Shown here piece after piece: positions 24,231-33,400 of a DNA stretch of 40,899 bases (its first letter is position 1; each line of letters starts with the position of its first letter). The stretch covers positions 1 through 40,899 of the forward strand of contig JAOAGA010000005.1 of the NCBI GenBank assembly GCA_026415985.1. The letters run 5' to 3'. The position numbers were made by a program, and so were the translations under genes. A model generated the notes under the pieces. It searched no databases and had not been told where the DNA came from. It was given only the letters and a program-made list of their open reading frames with translations. Source of the stretch: Pseudomonadota bacterium (GTDB lineage: Bacteria > CALINM01).

Positions 24231-24718
24231 TTTTCGCCTTCCTCAATAAATTTTCTTATATCATCCTTACTTATTCTTATATTTTCAATATTTTCAAGAG
24301 CCTCAAAGTTTACCTTTCCTTCAATACTCAATCTCTTTCTATCATCTTCCGTAAGTCCTCTAACACCCGCTACAGCGGTTGTATGTTCTGAAGCCCTTTT
24401 TCTTGGACTTTCCACGGTCTCTTCCTTTTTAGAGGAAATTTTTTCTGAAGGTGGATTCTTTGCCAAAATAAAAGAGGAGATGTACCCTTCTTTTCCGTTT
24501 ACTGAAGTTTTGACCCAGTTGCCCTTTTTTTCTAAAACATCAATTCTATAACCTTTTGTCACGGTATTTATGAGATTACCATCAAAGGAAGGTTTATCAA
24601 AGATTTTCGCGCTTTCAGACTGAACATATAAAACTTCGAGAGAAAAAATCACACCTGAATTTATAAAAAAAATGGACAGGGCTACAAAAAATAATAGCCT
24701 TAAATTTCTCATAATCAT
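24227..24718 (-). CDS. Exported bacterial SH3-domain protein
   Basis: A 163-residue protein. A signal peptide (MIMRNLRLLFFVALSIFFI start, cut near residue 27) is followed by one bacterial SH3 domain at about 28-90 (VLYVQSESAKIFDKPSF; VTKGYRIDVLEKKGNWVKTS; GKEGYISSFILA), then a Lys/Ser/Glu-rich linker and a C-terminal helical tail. Bacterial SH3 domains often bind cell-wall peptides. The ATG at 24718 has GAGGAGG at 5 bases; a second ATG two codons on is less well placed. First gene of a three-gene set with the M48 protease and FadL-like porin, preceded by its own promoter. Confidence 0.85.
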   Translation of the reverse strand: MIMRNLRLLFFVALSIFFINSGVIFSLEVLYVQSESAKIFDKPSFDGNLINTVTKGYRIDVLEKKGNWVKTSVNGKEGYISSFILAKNPPSEKISSKKEETVESPRKRASEHTTAVAGVRGLTEDDRKRLSIEGKVNFEALENIENIRISKDDIRKFIEEGEK

Positions 24719-24752
24719 AATAACCTCCTCATGATTAATAGCTTTTTCTTAG

Positions 24753-24782
24753 AAGATAAACACAAAAAAAACCTTTTGTCAA
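24753..24782 (-). promoter_or_regulatory. Promoter of the SH3-M48-FadL set
   Basis: Minus strand: consensus TTGACA at 24782-24777, 18-base spacer including eight T, TATCTT at 24758-24753. Predicted start about 24746, leaving a short leader with GAGGAGG before the ATG at 24718. Confidence 0.55.
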
Positions 24783-24854
24783 TGCCGACGAATATAAAAA
24801 AAGGAATACAAAAGAAATGAAAAATTTTAAGGTTTAACCAATATATTTAATAAA

Positions 24855-26252
24855 CTAACCTTTAGATAAAAAATCCATAAACCTTTCAAACCTTCTTATT
24901 GTTCTTTCTATGCCAATTATTGAGATAATATCATACAAGGATGGGCTCACGGTCTTACCAGACAGGGCTATCCTTATTTGTTGTGCCACAACAACTACTT
25001 TTACACCAAAGAGTTCTGCGGTTCCTCTGACTAAACTTTCAAAATCCTTTTCATCAGCGAGACCTTTTTTCTTAACTTGTTCTAAAATATAAGATAAAAT
25101 GCTTGAGTTCCTGTCAGGAAAAAATTTTTTTACAGACTCGGTATCATAATCAAAATCATCGTAAAAATAGACACCACTGCTATCGGCAAGTTCAACAAGG
25201 GTCTTTGATCTTTCTTTTAATGAGTTAATAATTCTTTTCATCACATCCCTTTCAGGCAGAATTTCATGCTTCCTTTTAAAATATTCAAGAGAAATTTCCA
25301 ATAACTCATCTATATCCATTGTCTTAATATAATGGCTGTTTAACCAAAGTAGCTTTTCAGGATTGAATACCGCTGCAGACTTACCTATATTTTCTATATT
25401 AAACTTCTCTATCATCTCATCCATTGAAAAAATTTCCTGATCTCCACAGGACCAGCCGAGCCTGACAAGATAATTAATTAAAGCCTTGTTTATATATCCC
25501 ATCTCTTTATAAGCCATAACAGAAGTGGCACCATGTCTTTTGGATAACCTCGTTTTATCACTTCCAAGTATCATCGGTACATGGGCGAATTTAGGAACCG
25601 GAAAATTTAGGGCATTATAAATCTGGATTTGTCTTGGCGTGTTATTGAGATGGTCATCACCTCTTATAATATGTGTAATGGCCATATCTACATCATCTAT
25701 AACAACAGCAAAATTGTAAGTTGGATAACCATCAGACCTTATTATTATCAGGTCATCTAACTCATTGTTATTAAAAACAACCGTTCCTTTAATAAGATCT
25801 TCAACAATTGTCTGCCCTTCCTGAGGTGCCTTAAATCTTATTACCGGTGTTAAACCTGCAGGAACATCTTTTCTTTCCCGACATCTCCTGTCGTAAGTTG
25901 GCTTTTTTCCATCTTTTAACGCCCTTTCTCTTCTTTCTTGAAGCTCCTCAGGCTGGCAGTAACAATAATAAGCCTTGCCCTCTTCAAGCAGTCTTTCTGC
26001 GTATAACTTGTATCTGTCCATTCTTTTGCTCTGAAAGAAAGGACCTTCATCCCAGCTCAGGCCTAACCAGTTCATACCATCTAATATTGCCTGAACAGAT
26101 TCATCGGTTGATCTTTCTACATCGGTATCTTCAATTCTTAAAATAAATTTACCACCCTGATTTCTGGCAAAAAGAAAGTTAAAAAGGGCGGTTCTGGCAC
26201 CACCAATATGTAGATAACCAGTTGGACTTGGAGCAAATCTTGTTCTTACCAT
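24855..26252 (-). CDS. gltX: Glutamyl-tRNA synthetase
   Basis: A 465-residue class I aminoacyl-tRNA synthetase. The HIGH-type motif is in APSPTGYLHIGGARTALFNFL at residues 7-27; the KMSKS-type motif is SDKTRLSKRHGA near 235-246. A central segment with CYCQPEELQERRE and RRCRERK lies where zinc binds in some GltX proteins. The C-terminal all-helical anticodon-binding domain is present and the length is normal. It charges tRNA-Glu (and perhaps tRNA-Gln, if a GatCAB system is present, which cannot be seen here). The ribosome site is GGGGGG, unusual in being only G. Upstream lies a promoter-like pair and a terminator that may attenuate this gene. Confidence 0.97.
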   Translation of the reverse strand: MVRTRFAPSPTGYLHIGGARTALFNFLFARNQGGKFILRIEDTDVERSTDESVQAILDGMNWLGLSWDEGPFFQSKRMDRYKLYAERLLEEGKAYYCYCQPEELQERRERALKDGKKPTYDRRCRERKDVPAGLTPVIRFKAPQEGQTIVEDLIKGTVVFNNNELDDLIIIRSDGYPTYNFAVVIDDVDMAITHIIRGDDHLNNTPRQIQIYNALNFPVPKFAHVPMILGSDKTRLSKRHGATSVMAYKEMGYINKALINYLVRLGWSCGDQEIFSMDEMIEKFNIENIGKSAAVFNPEKLLWLNSHYIKTMDIDELLEISLEYFKRKHEILPERDVMKRIINSLKERSKTLVELADSSGVYFYDDFDYDTESVKKFFPDRNSSILSYILEQVKKKGLADEKDFESLVRGTAELFGVKVVVVAQQIRIALSGKTVSPSLYDIISIIGIERTIRRFERFMDFLSKG

Positions 26253-26334
26253 TATAATCCCCCCGTAATATTTAAAATTAAGTTTAAGTAAGAATAAAAA
26301 ATTTTAAAAATTAAAAAAATGTTTTATAAATAGC

Positions 26335-26364
26335 AAAAAAAAAGAGGAAGGGCTAAGCCTTCCT
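26335..26364 (-). terminator. Strong intrinsic terminator after manC
   Basis: Minus strand: AGGAAGG (26364-26358), loop CTTAGC, CCTTCCT (26351-26345), then C and nine T (26343-26335). The stem is 7 perfect pairs. It closes the mobA-to-manC run, and may also act in a gltX leader because a promoter-like pair lies just upstream of it. Confidence 0.85.
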
Positions 26365-26393
26365 TGGGGGGAAATGAATGTAATTATGATTTT

Positions 26394-26422
26394 AATTTAT
26401 CATTTTCCCCGCAATATGTCAA
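26394..26422 (-). promoter_or_regulatory. Promoter-like pair between manC and gltX
   Basis: Minus strand: consensus TTGACA at 26422-26417, 17-base spacer, TAAATT at 26399-26394, starting 23 bases after the manC stop. Predicted start about 26387. Transcripts would meet the terminator at 26364-26335 and, on readthrough, reach gltX with a leader of about 135 bases. Confidence 0.5.
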
Positions 26423-26444
26423 TAATAAAATTATGTTTTATAAT

Positions 26445-27833
26445 TCAACTTCTTCCGTAATCATCTTTTATTCTTATTATATCATCTTCAGACAGATACT
26501 CTCCGTTTTGAACTTCTATAATCTCTAAAACAACTTTTCCAGGATTTTCCAACCTGTGTAATGTCGATTTTGGTATATAAATACTCTCATTTTCATGAAC
26601 AAAGTGAACCTCCTCCCCAATGGTAACCTTTGCAGTTCCCTTTATTACAACCCAATGCTCGCTTCTGTGATGATGCATCTGAAGGCTAAGTGAAGACTGG
26701 GGGTTAACAGAGATTTTTTTAATTTTATATCTCTCCCCTTCAAGAAGAACCGTATAACTCCCCCATGGTCTATAACCGGTTTTGAGATAATTTATTTCTT
26801 TTACGCCCCTGTTTTTGAGAAAATTAAAAACATCCTTTATTTTCTGCCCTTCCCCTTTTTTCATAATAAGTAAAGCATCTTCGGAATCAACGCACATAAT
26901 ATTCTCACAGCCTATCATGACAGTTAGTTTTTGATTATTTAAAACAACGTTATTTTTACTATCAAAAGGAAAATAATCATATTCTCCCTTGAAGATATTT
27001 TTGTTCTCATCCTGAGGAATAATATTTTCGAAGGCATCGAAGCTTCCCAAATCATTCCATATAAAATCTGATGGGATCATGGACACCGAATCAATAGCAA
27101 CCTTTTCCATTATGCCATAGTCTATTGACTGAGATTTAATTTTTTTATAATCCCTTAAAAAACTTTCTTTACCGTTTTTGTAAAACTCATAGAGCTCTTT
27201 TTCTGAGTTCTTAAGGGCTGACAAAAACTCCCTTTTTCTAAATACGAAAATACCAGAGTTCCAGTAAAAACTCTTTTTCTTTATAAACTCCTTTGCCTTT
27301 GTGAGATTTGGTTTTTCAATAAAAGCCTTTACACTATAAACCCCATTTTTCAGTTTATCACCTTCAATATAGCCAAAACCTGTTTCTGGTCTTGTAGGAA
27401 CTATACCTATGGTTACAAATTTTCCCTTTTCTGCCTCTTTATAAGCAGTAATTAAATTATTTACAAACTCCTTTTCTCTTTCTATATAATGGTCTGAAGG
27501 CATTATTACAAAAACGTCTTTTTCTTTACATTCATAGAGACCTAAAACGACCGCAGGAAGTGTGTTTTTGCCTTCGGGCTCGCAGATTATATTTTTTGTA
27601 ACTTTTTCAGAAATTTTTACCGTATCGCTCATTACAAGGTCATATAACTCTTTGGAAGTAATGACAAAAATATTTTCTTCCGGTACAAGCTTCATTGCCC
27701 TTTTAAGTGTGCCCTGATAAAGAGAGGTGTCATCAAAAAACTTAATAAACTGCTTCGGATAGTTTTCCCTTGAGAGAGGCCAAAGCCTCGTACCTTTTCC
27801 TCCTGCAAGAATAAACACTTTCAGGTTATTCAT
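26445..27833 (-). CDS. manC: Mannose-1-phosphate guanylyltransferase / mannose-6-phosphate isomerase
   Basis: A 462-residue bifunctional type II enzyme of the ManC/AlgA/XanB kind. The nucleotidyltransferase half (about 1-330) has ILAGGKGTRLWPLSRENYPKQ near the N-terminus, FVIMPSDHYI, and GYIEG/FIEKP and WNSGIFVFR motifs. The C-terminal cupin half (about 345-460) has RPWGSYTVLLEG, QMHHHRSEHWVVIKG with metal-binding His residues, and IPKSTLHRLENPG. It makes GDP-mannose for surface polysaccharide or glycan synthesis. The start overlaps the apgM stop by 8 bases. A strong terminator follows. Confidence 0.95.
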   Translation of the reverse strand: MNNLKVFILAGGKGTRLWPLSRENYPKQFIKFFDDTSLYQGTLKRAMKLVPEENIFVITSKELYDLVMSDTVKISEKVTKNIICEPEGKNTLPAVVLGLYECKEKDVFVIMPSDHYIEREKEFVNNLITAYKEAEKGKFVTIGIVPTRPETGFGYIEGDKLKNGVYSVKAFIEKPNLTKAKEFIKKKSFYWNSGIFVFRKREFLSALKNSEKELYEFYKNGKESFLRDYKKIKSQSIDYGIMEKVAIDSVSMIPSDFIWNDLGSFDAFENIIPQDENKNIFKGEYDYFPFDSKNNVVLNNQKLTVMIGCENIMCVDSEDALLIMKKGEGQKIKDVFNFLKNRGVKEINYLKTGYRPWGSYTVLLEGERYKIKKISVNPQSSLSLQMHHHRSEHWVVIKGTAKVTIGEEVHFVHENESIYIPKSTLHRLENPGKVVLEIIEVQNGEYLSEDDIIRIKDDYGRS

Positions 27834-29034
27834 GGTAGTCTCCGTTAATCAATGTATTTATGAGTAAATATCCCTCTTCTATGTAAAACCCCCTTTCATC
27901 ACATAATCTCTCACAAAAGCTTGCTACTCCATTAAGTTTTTTATTTTTCTCATATATAACAAAGGGAACTTTATCGGCAACATGAACCTTCTTCTTTACA
28001 GGTGTTGGATGGTCAATACATAATAAGATTCTATAATCATCAAGATCAGAAAGACCATCAAGTACCCTTTTGAGAAATCTCCTGTCAATATATTCAATTC
28101 CCAACATCTTTTTTTCCAAACTACCTTCGTGTGATGCCTCATCACAGGCTTCTATATGGACAAAACATATATCTTCTTTTTTAAGAACTTCAACAGCCGA
28201 GTCAGCTTTGCCTTCAAAATTAGTATCAATATAACCAGTTATCCCCTCAACCTTTATTGGTTTTAATCCCGCAAGAATCCCTATTCCCCTTATAAGATCA
28301 ACCGCAGATATCACTCCCCCCTTTAATCCAAACTTCTCTTCAAAGCTTTGGAGGGAAGGTTTCCTGCCCTGTCCCCATAACCATATGGAAGATACCTCCT
28401 TTTTTCCATTTTTCTTCCTTTCTTTATTTAAATGGCAGTCTTTAAGAACTTCCTGAGAAATTTTCATAATACCTTTAATAAAATCTGCACCATCGCCCTT
28501 CGGTAAATAATCATCAATAGGTCTATCGGGAATGTCATGGGGCGGAGTAAGATCTAAATCATCTTTACCATCTTTCCAGATCATTAAATGTCTGTAACTA
28601 ACCCCTTTGTGGAAACTAATCCCAGCAAGTTTAATCTTATCATTGATAAAATTAATATATTTTTCTGCTTCATCAGTGCTTATATGTCCCGCACTGTAGT
28701 CATCCATTACCTTTAATCCGTTCTCTTCCCTGAAAGTCACCAAGTTACATCTAAAGGCTATATCTTGGGAGTTCATATTTACGCCAATGCTAACCGCCTC
28801 AAGAGGTGCTCTTCCGGTGAAATATTTTTTTGGGTCAAATCCAAAAATACTTAAGTTTGCAATATCACTACCGGGAGACATCCCGTCGGGAACAGTTTTT
28901 ACCATTCCACAAAAACCGTTTTTAGCAAGAAAGTCCATAGATGGCTTATCAATATACTCGAGAGGAGTCTTTCCGCCGAGAGATTCTATAGGATAATCAG
29001 CCATCCCATCTGCGATTACTATTAAATATTTCAT
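27826..29034 (-). CDS. apgM: Cofactor-independent phosphoglycerate mutase, archaeal type
   Basis: A 402-residue member of the alkaline-phosphatase superfamily. The N-terminus MKYLIVIADGMADYPIES has the metal-binding Asp; SPGSDIANLSIFGFDP carries the phosphoserine-type nucleophile, and TGRAPLEA, CDEASHEGS and CIDHPTPVKKKVHVADKVP bring further metal ligands. These match ApgM rather than the GpmI type. It interconverts 3- and 2-phosphoglycerate in glycolysis/gluconeogenesis. I start at the ATG at 29034, which has AGAGGTGA upstream overlapping the stop of the DUF89 gene, rather than the TTG just before it. Confidence 0.95.
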   Translation of the reverse strand: MKYLIVIADGMADYPIESLGGKTPLEYIDKPSMDFLAKNGFCGMVKTVPDGMSPGSDIANLSIFGFDPKKYFTGRAPLEAVSIGVNMNSQDIAFRCNLVTFREENGLKVMDDYSAGHISTDEAEKYINFINDKIKLAGISFHKGVSYRHLMIWKDGKDDLDLTPPHDIPDRPIDDYLPKGDGADFIKGIMKISQEVLKDCHLNKERKKNGKKEVSSIWLWGQGRKPSLQSFEEKFGLKGGVISAVDLIRGIGILAGLKPIKVEGITGYIDTNFEGKADSAVEVLKKEDICFVHIEACDEASHEGSLEKKMLGIEYIDRRFLKRVLDGLSDLDDYRILLCIDHPTPVKKKVHVADKVPFVIYEKNKKLNGVASFCERLCDERGFYIEEGYLLINTLINGDYHE

Positions 29035-29037
29035 CAA

Positions 29038-29898
29038 TCACCTCTGTTTTTCTTTAATTAAAACGGGGCTTTTTTCCGGTACCTTTAAAAAATCAGCAAC
29101 TGCCTTACATTTAACCACAAAAAGATAATAGATAGAAAGCTTGCTACCATAGAGAGTCTCAAAATTTGCCTGTCCCTTGGAGATTATTATATCTGCGGTT
29201 TTCATAGCCTTATTGAGGAACTCATTCTTGGTCGGATAGGTCGTTCCAACTTCTCCGTTACCTATGGAGATAACCTTTGTAAGCCTATCAATTCCGAGCA
29301 TTTTTACGTCTTCCATCGTTGCGTCGTTAAGAATTGGCTCTTCTTTCACCACAACTATAACCTTTTTTCTTCGGCTTACCAGATATTCTATAAAAACCTT
29401 ATCAAAGACTATTTCTCCGGAGTTATCGGTTATGTAAAGTATTCTTTCTGATTTCTCTAAATCCTTCTTAAAATCGTCTATCTGATAAATTGCAGGAGAA
29501 AATTTTTCTATCTCTTCTTTAATGTTATTTAAATTTATATTCTCAAAGAGGCTATAATCTATAAGATTTCCAATTATGGCAAGTTTTGCAAGAGTTCCGA
29601 TCTCATCTTTACTCTCTACAACTAACCTTTTAAAATCGTTATAGAACTGATTAATTTTTTTATTTGAATCCACTTTTAACTGTTTAAAGGGATCTTCAAC
29701 GCCATAAAAATTTTTTATATAATAATGAACTGATGAAGCCATCTTTGCGGGTGTCAGATCGGGATTAAGGGTTTCATAAATTATTTTAGACAGACCTTTA
29801 AAAAGCTCTAACTTCTTTTTTTCATCAGATTTCAATAAATTAGCTATTATGTCTGCCTGTTTGTAAAAACAGGGGATACAGAGTGGATTGAGCTTCAT
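29038..29898 (-). CDS. DUF89/ARMT1-type damage-control phosphatase
   Basis: A 286-residue DUF89 protein. The N-terminal LCIPCFYKQA has a CxxC typical of the archaeal/bacterial subgroup; the metal-site motifs are YITDNSGEIVFDKVFIEYL (Asp and Asn of the DN-x-GE-x3-D signature) and DIIISKGQANFETLYG. Family members are metal-dependent phosphatases that remove harmful or surplus phosphometabolites. Its gene lies 10 bases after dppC and just ahead of apgM, so a role in clearing a damaged glycolytic phosphate is a reasonable inference, not shown by the sequence. Confidence 0.88.
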   Translation of the reverse strand: MKLNPLCIPCFYKQADIIANLLKSDEKKKLELFKGLSKIIYETLNPDLTPAKMASSVHYYIKNFYGVEDPFKQLKVDSNKKINQFYNDFKRLVVESKDEIGTLAKLAIIGNLIDYSLFENINLNNIKEEIEKFSPAIYQIDDFKKDLEKSERILYITDNSGEIVFDKVFIEYLVSRRKKVIVVVKEEPILNDATMEDVKMLGIDRLTKVISIGNGEVGTTYPTKNEFLNKAMKTADIIISKGQANFETLYGSKLSIYYLFVVKCKAVADFLKVPEKSPVLIKEKQR

Positions 29899-29908
29899 AT
29901 TGCCTCCA

Positions 29909-30796
29909 TTAATCGTATTGTCTTGGGTTCAGAGCATCTTTTAACCCTTCACCGATTAGATTGTAACATAAAACAGACAAAAGAATAAACAGTCCGGGAA
30001 ATAAAGAGATCCACCATGCTATCTCAAGTATATCTTTCCCTGAAGTTAATATATTTCCCCAGCTTGGAACAGGCGGCTGGACACCCAATCCCAGAAAGCT
30101 TAAGGCAGTCTCTGTAAGAATTGCTCCCGCTATACCGAAGGAAGCGGACACTATTACAGGATTTAAGGCATTGGGTAAGATATGTTTGAACATTATAATA
30201 AAATTTTTATTACCAATTGCTTTCTCATACATTACAAACTCTCTCTCTCTCAAACTCAAAAACTCACCTCTTACAAGCCTTGCTATGGACATCCATCCCG
30301 TCAAACCTATGATTATCATTATGTTCCAGATACTTGGCTCCACATAGGCTGTGGCAGATATAATCAGAAAAAAGGTTGGGATGCAAAGCATTACATCGGT
30401 TAGACGCATTATTAAACTATCGATTTTACCGCCAAAATAACCGCTAAGACTGCCCAAAATAACCCCGATCAATATAGCAATACCTTCTGACACAAAACCA
30501 ACCATAAGGGAAACCCTTCCTCCATAGATAACTCTTGTGAAAACATCTCTTCCTAAAGCATCGGTTCCAAACCAATGCTCGGCAGATGGAGGAAGCAATA
30601 CCTTATCTAAGTTAATCTCATCGTAACCTGTTTTGGAAAAGATTGGATATAAAAAGGAAATTAAAATAAGAGCTAAAATAAAATAGATGGAATATTTGGC
30701 AGTCTTTTTTTGTGAGATTTTTTTAAATATGATTTTTGAATAGGTACTTTCAAACATTTTTAACCATCTCTCCGATGCTAAATCATTAATCAGCAT
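29909..30796 (-). CDS. dppC: Peptide ABC transporter permease DppC-like
   Basis: A 295-residue inner-membrane permease of the dipeptide/oligopeptide/nickel family. The N-terminal segment (about 35-58) is followed by the conserved HWFGTDALGRDVFTRVIYGGR, then four to five segments, with the EAA loop REREFVMYEKAIGNKNFIIMFKHILPNALNP split near residues 190-220 contacting the ATPase, and the typical AILTETALSFLGLGVQPPVPSWG. It pairs with the DppB-like protein encoded 18 bases upstream. The start at 30796 could instead be the ATG 13 codons on (30757); neither has a clearly better ribosome site. No ATPase genes accompany it. Confidence 0.93.
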   Translation of the reverse strand: MLINDLASERWLKMFESTYSKIIFKKISQKKTAKYSIYFILALILISFLYPIFSKTGYDEINLDKVLLPPSAEHWFGTDALGRDVFTRVIYGGRVSLMVGFVSEGIAILIGVILGSLSGYFGGKIDSLIMRLTDVMLCIPTFFLIISATAYVEPSIWNIMIIIGLTGWMSIARLVRGEFLSLREREFVMYEKAIGNKNFIIMFKHILPNALNPVIVSASFGIAGAILTETALSFLGLGVQPPVPSWGNILTSGKDILEIAWWISLFPGLFILLSVLCYNLIGEGLKDALNPRQYD

Positions 30797-30814
30797 TTAG
30801 AAACATATCCATTA

Positions 30815-31792
30815 CTAATCGCCATATCTTATACGTGGATCTGACAGGGCATAACCAATATCGGCTAAAATATTACCTACCAAAGTTAAAATTGAGGTCA
30901 GGACAAGTAAAGCCATAATAACGGGATAATCTCTTGACATGGCCGATTGGAAAAAAAGTTGCCCCATACCGGGTATAGAAAATATTGTCTCAAATATGAC
31001 ACTACCACCTATAAGACCCGGCACAGACAGACCAAGTATAGTTATTACAGGAATAAGCGCGTTTTTCAAGGCATGTTTTCTCAATATTACCTTTTCAGGA
31101 AGCCCCTTTATTCTTGCAAGAAGAATATATTCCTGTTTTAAGACCTCATCTAAGTTTGATGATACATATCTTGAAAGATAGGCGATACTTCCCGTGGTTG
31201 CAACAATTAAAGGCAAAATAAGGTGTTTAGCTATATCTATTATTTTATCAAAGGTAGATAGATAGGCGTAGTTTATCGATTTAAGTCCAGAAATTGGTAA
31301 AACCCTCAGATAAATACCAAAAATTATTATCAATATTACGGCAAGCCAGAAAGATGGCATAGAATAAAAGAAAAAAGATAAAAACGTTATTATTCTCTCT
31401 CTCAGCTTACCCTTATTTACGCTTATATAAATTCCTAATGGAATAGAAAAAATTAACATTATTATCATAGAAAGAAGACTGATAAGGAGCGTAACAGGTA
31501 GTCTTTCCTTTATCTTGTCAATGACCTTTCTGCCATCGGGAGAAAGGGAGTTTCCAAAATCTAACAGAGCTATATTTTTAACCCATTTTATATATCTTAC
31601 ATAAACTGGTTTATCCAAATCATAGTGTTTTCTAAGTTTCTCAACAATTTCCGGGGTAATTCTCGGGTTTAGTTCCGTTTGTAAATCTGTCGGACTGCCG
31701 GGGGTCAGATTAATTATAAAAAACGAGATGACCGTAATTCCAAAAAACACCGGTATTGTTGCTAAAAGCCTCTTTATCAAATATTTTAACAT
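30815..31792 (-). CDS. dppB: Peptide ABC transporter permease DppB-like
   Basis: A 325-residue inner-membrane permease. The N-terminus MLKYLIKRLLATIPVFFGIT and FFIINLTPGSPTDLQ are hallmark DppB/OppB text; later motifs are SMPSFWLAVILI, VLPISG, the EAA loop YILLARIKGLPEKVILRKHALKNALIPVI split around residues 215-245, and the C-terminal GGSVIFETIFSIPGMGQLFF and DYPVIMALLVLTS. Six membrane segments are expected. The gene abuts the binding-protein stop with no gap. Substrate (peptide, nickel or other) cannot be decided. Confidence 0.94.
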   Translation of the reverse strand: MLKYLIKRLLATIPVFFGITVISFFIINLTPGSPTDLQTELNPRITPEIVEKLRKHYDLDKPVYVRYIKWVKNIALLDFGNSLSPDGRKVIDKIKERLPVTLLISLLSMIIMLIFSIPLGIYISVNKGKLRERIITFLSFFFYSMPSFWLAVILIIIFGIYLRVLPISGLKSINYAYLSTFDKIIDIAKHLILPLIVATTGSIAYLSRYVSSNLDEVLKQEYILLARIKGLPEKVILRKHALKNALIPVITILGLSVPGLIGGSVIFETIFSIPGMGQLFFQSAMSRDYPVIMALLVLTSILTLVGNILADIGYALSDPRIRYGD

Positions 31793-33400
31793 TTAATACC
31801 TCTGTTCTATTTTGGGAACATACCATTTTTCTTTATTATAAGTTATACCAGCAGGCTTGGGCTCTATACCCCTGAATCTCTTATCAATTACCGGTAACGC
31901 ATAGGGAACATATAGAAAAACACAGGGGACATCATCCGCCAGTATTTCTTGAATTCTATCATATATCTTTTTTCTCTTTTTTTTATCTATGGTTTTTCTA
32001 CCTTCTATAAGAAGTCTGTCCACTTCATCATTTTTATAGGAATAATGATTGAGCCCACCCTTTTCTGCCTTTGAGGAATGCCAGATATCATAGAGGTCCG
32101 GATCTTGCGGAATCGTCCAGCCGAGTATTATTGCATCAAAGTTTCTCTTGCTTATAAACTCTTTAATAAAAACAGCCCATTCAAGGACAAGTATTTTCAT
32201 ATCTATTCCGATATTTTTCAGTCTTCTTTGAATTATCTCAGCGGTTTTTATTCTTGCATCATTACCCTGATTAGTCAAAACGGTAAACCTTAATGGTTTT
32301 CCATCCTTTTCCAAAATACCATCTCCATCCCTATCTTCAAATCCAGCCGATTTCAATATATTTTTAGCCTTTTCAATATTTAAGCCATATCTTTCAACAT
32401 TGGGATTATACCAATAGACATCAGGTTTATAGGGACCTGTAGCCTCTTCACCATGCCCCAATAAAACACCCTTTATAATCTCCTTTTTGTCTATGGCATA
32501 GGCAATTGCCTTTCTGACCCTCTTGTCATCAAAGGGTTTCCTGTTTAAATTAAATCCAAAATAGGTATAGGCGAAGGCTAAGTATCTGTATTTATTAAAT
32601 CTGTTTTTAAAACTTTCATCATTTGTCTGTCTCTCATACTGCAAAGGCGTAAGGGAAGTGAAGTCAATATTTCCAGATTTTAGTTCGAAAAACATTGTTG
32701 CAGTGTCCGGAATAACCCTAAAAACCTCACCGTTAAGATAGGGGCGTCCCTCAAAATAATTTTCATTTGCCTGAAGCTCAATTTTGTCTCCCGCGATCCA
32801 TTCTTTTAAGATATATGGTCCTGTTCCGACAGGTTTTCTTGCAAGCTCAGATTTTGTTATATCTTTTCCTTCAAGAAGATGTTTAGGAACTATAGAAACC
32901 CCCCAGCTTGAAAGAGCGGGTGCAAAGGGCTCTTTATACTCGACAACAAATGTATATTTGTCAGGATTATATACTTTTTTTACCGTTAAGAAATCACCGC
33001 TATAAGGGGTAGGAGTATCAGGGTCAGTAATTATTTTATAAGTAAAAACACAGTCATCGGAGGTAAATTCTTTACCATCGTGCCATTTGACGCCTTTTCT
33101 GAGCTTAAAGGTAATCTTAAGACCATCTTGAGAAATATCAAAAGATTCCGCTAAATCTCCAACGATATTTAAGTTCTCATCATATTTTACAAGACCATTG
33201 TATATCAAACCCGCAACCTGATGAGAAGCACTGTCGGAGGCAAGAAAAGGAATAAGGTTGCTGGCATCACCAATAGTTCCTTCTATAAGCTTATCACCGT
33301 AATCCTTGCTATCTACCGATGATACAGCTCTTTTTTCAACCTTTTCTGCCTTGCATCCCAAAAGGAGCATGAAAAAGATTATGCTCAAAAATGCTCTCAT
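31793..33400 (-). CDS. Peptide-binding lipoprotein, solute-binding family 5
   Basis: A 535-residue solute-binding lipoprotein. The lipobox LLLGC has Cys near residue 16 (MRAFLSIIFFMLLLGCKAEK). The mature chain follows the SBP family 5 pattern: NLIPFLASDSASHQVAGLIYNGL, LAESFDISQDGLKITFKLRK, GVKWHDGKEFTSDDCVFTY, GTGPYILKEW, RKAIAYAIDK and the late NHYSYKNDEVDRLL. It delivers substrate to the DppB/C pair encoded directly downstream. Start ATGA overlaps the stop of the upstream lipoprotein gene by 4 bases. Confidence 0.94.
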   Translation of the reverse strand: MRAFLSIIFFMLLLGCKAEKVEKRAVSSVDSKDYGDKLIEGTIGDASNLIPFLASDSASHQVAGLIYNGLVKYDENLNIVGDLAESFDISQDGLKITFKLRKGVKWHDGKEFTSDDCVFTYKIITDPDTPTPYSGDFLTVKKVYNPDKYTFVVEYKEPFAPALSSWGVSIVPKHLLEGKDITKSELARKPVGTGPYILKEWIAGDKIELQANENYFEGRPYLNGEVFRVIPDTATMFFELKSGNIDFTSLTPLQYERQTNDESFKNRFNKYRYLAFAYTYFGFNLNRKPFDDKRVRKAIAYAIDKKEIIKGVLLGHGEEATGPYKPDVYWYNPNVERYGLNIEKAKNILKSAGFEDRDGDGILEKDGKPLRFTVLTNQGNDARIKTAEIIQRRLKNIGIDMKILVLEWAVFIKEFISKRNFDAIILGWTIPQDPDLYDIWHSSKAEKGGLNHYSYKNDEVDRLLIEGRKTIDKKKRKKIYDRIQEILADDVPCVFLYVPYALPVIDKRFRGIEPKPAGITYNKEKWYVPKIEQRY

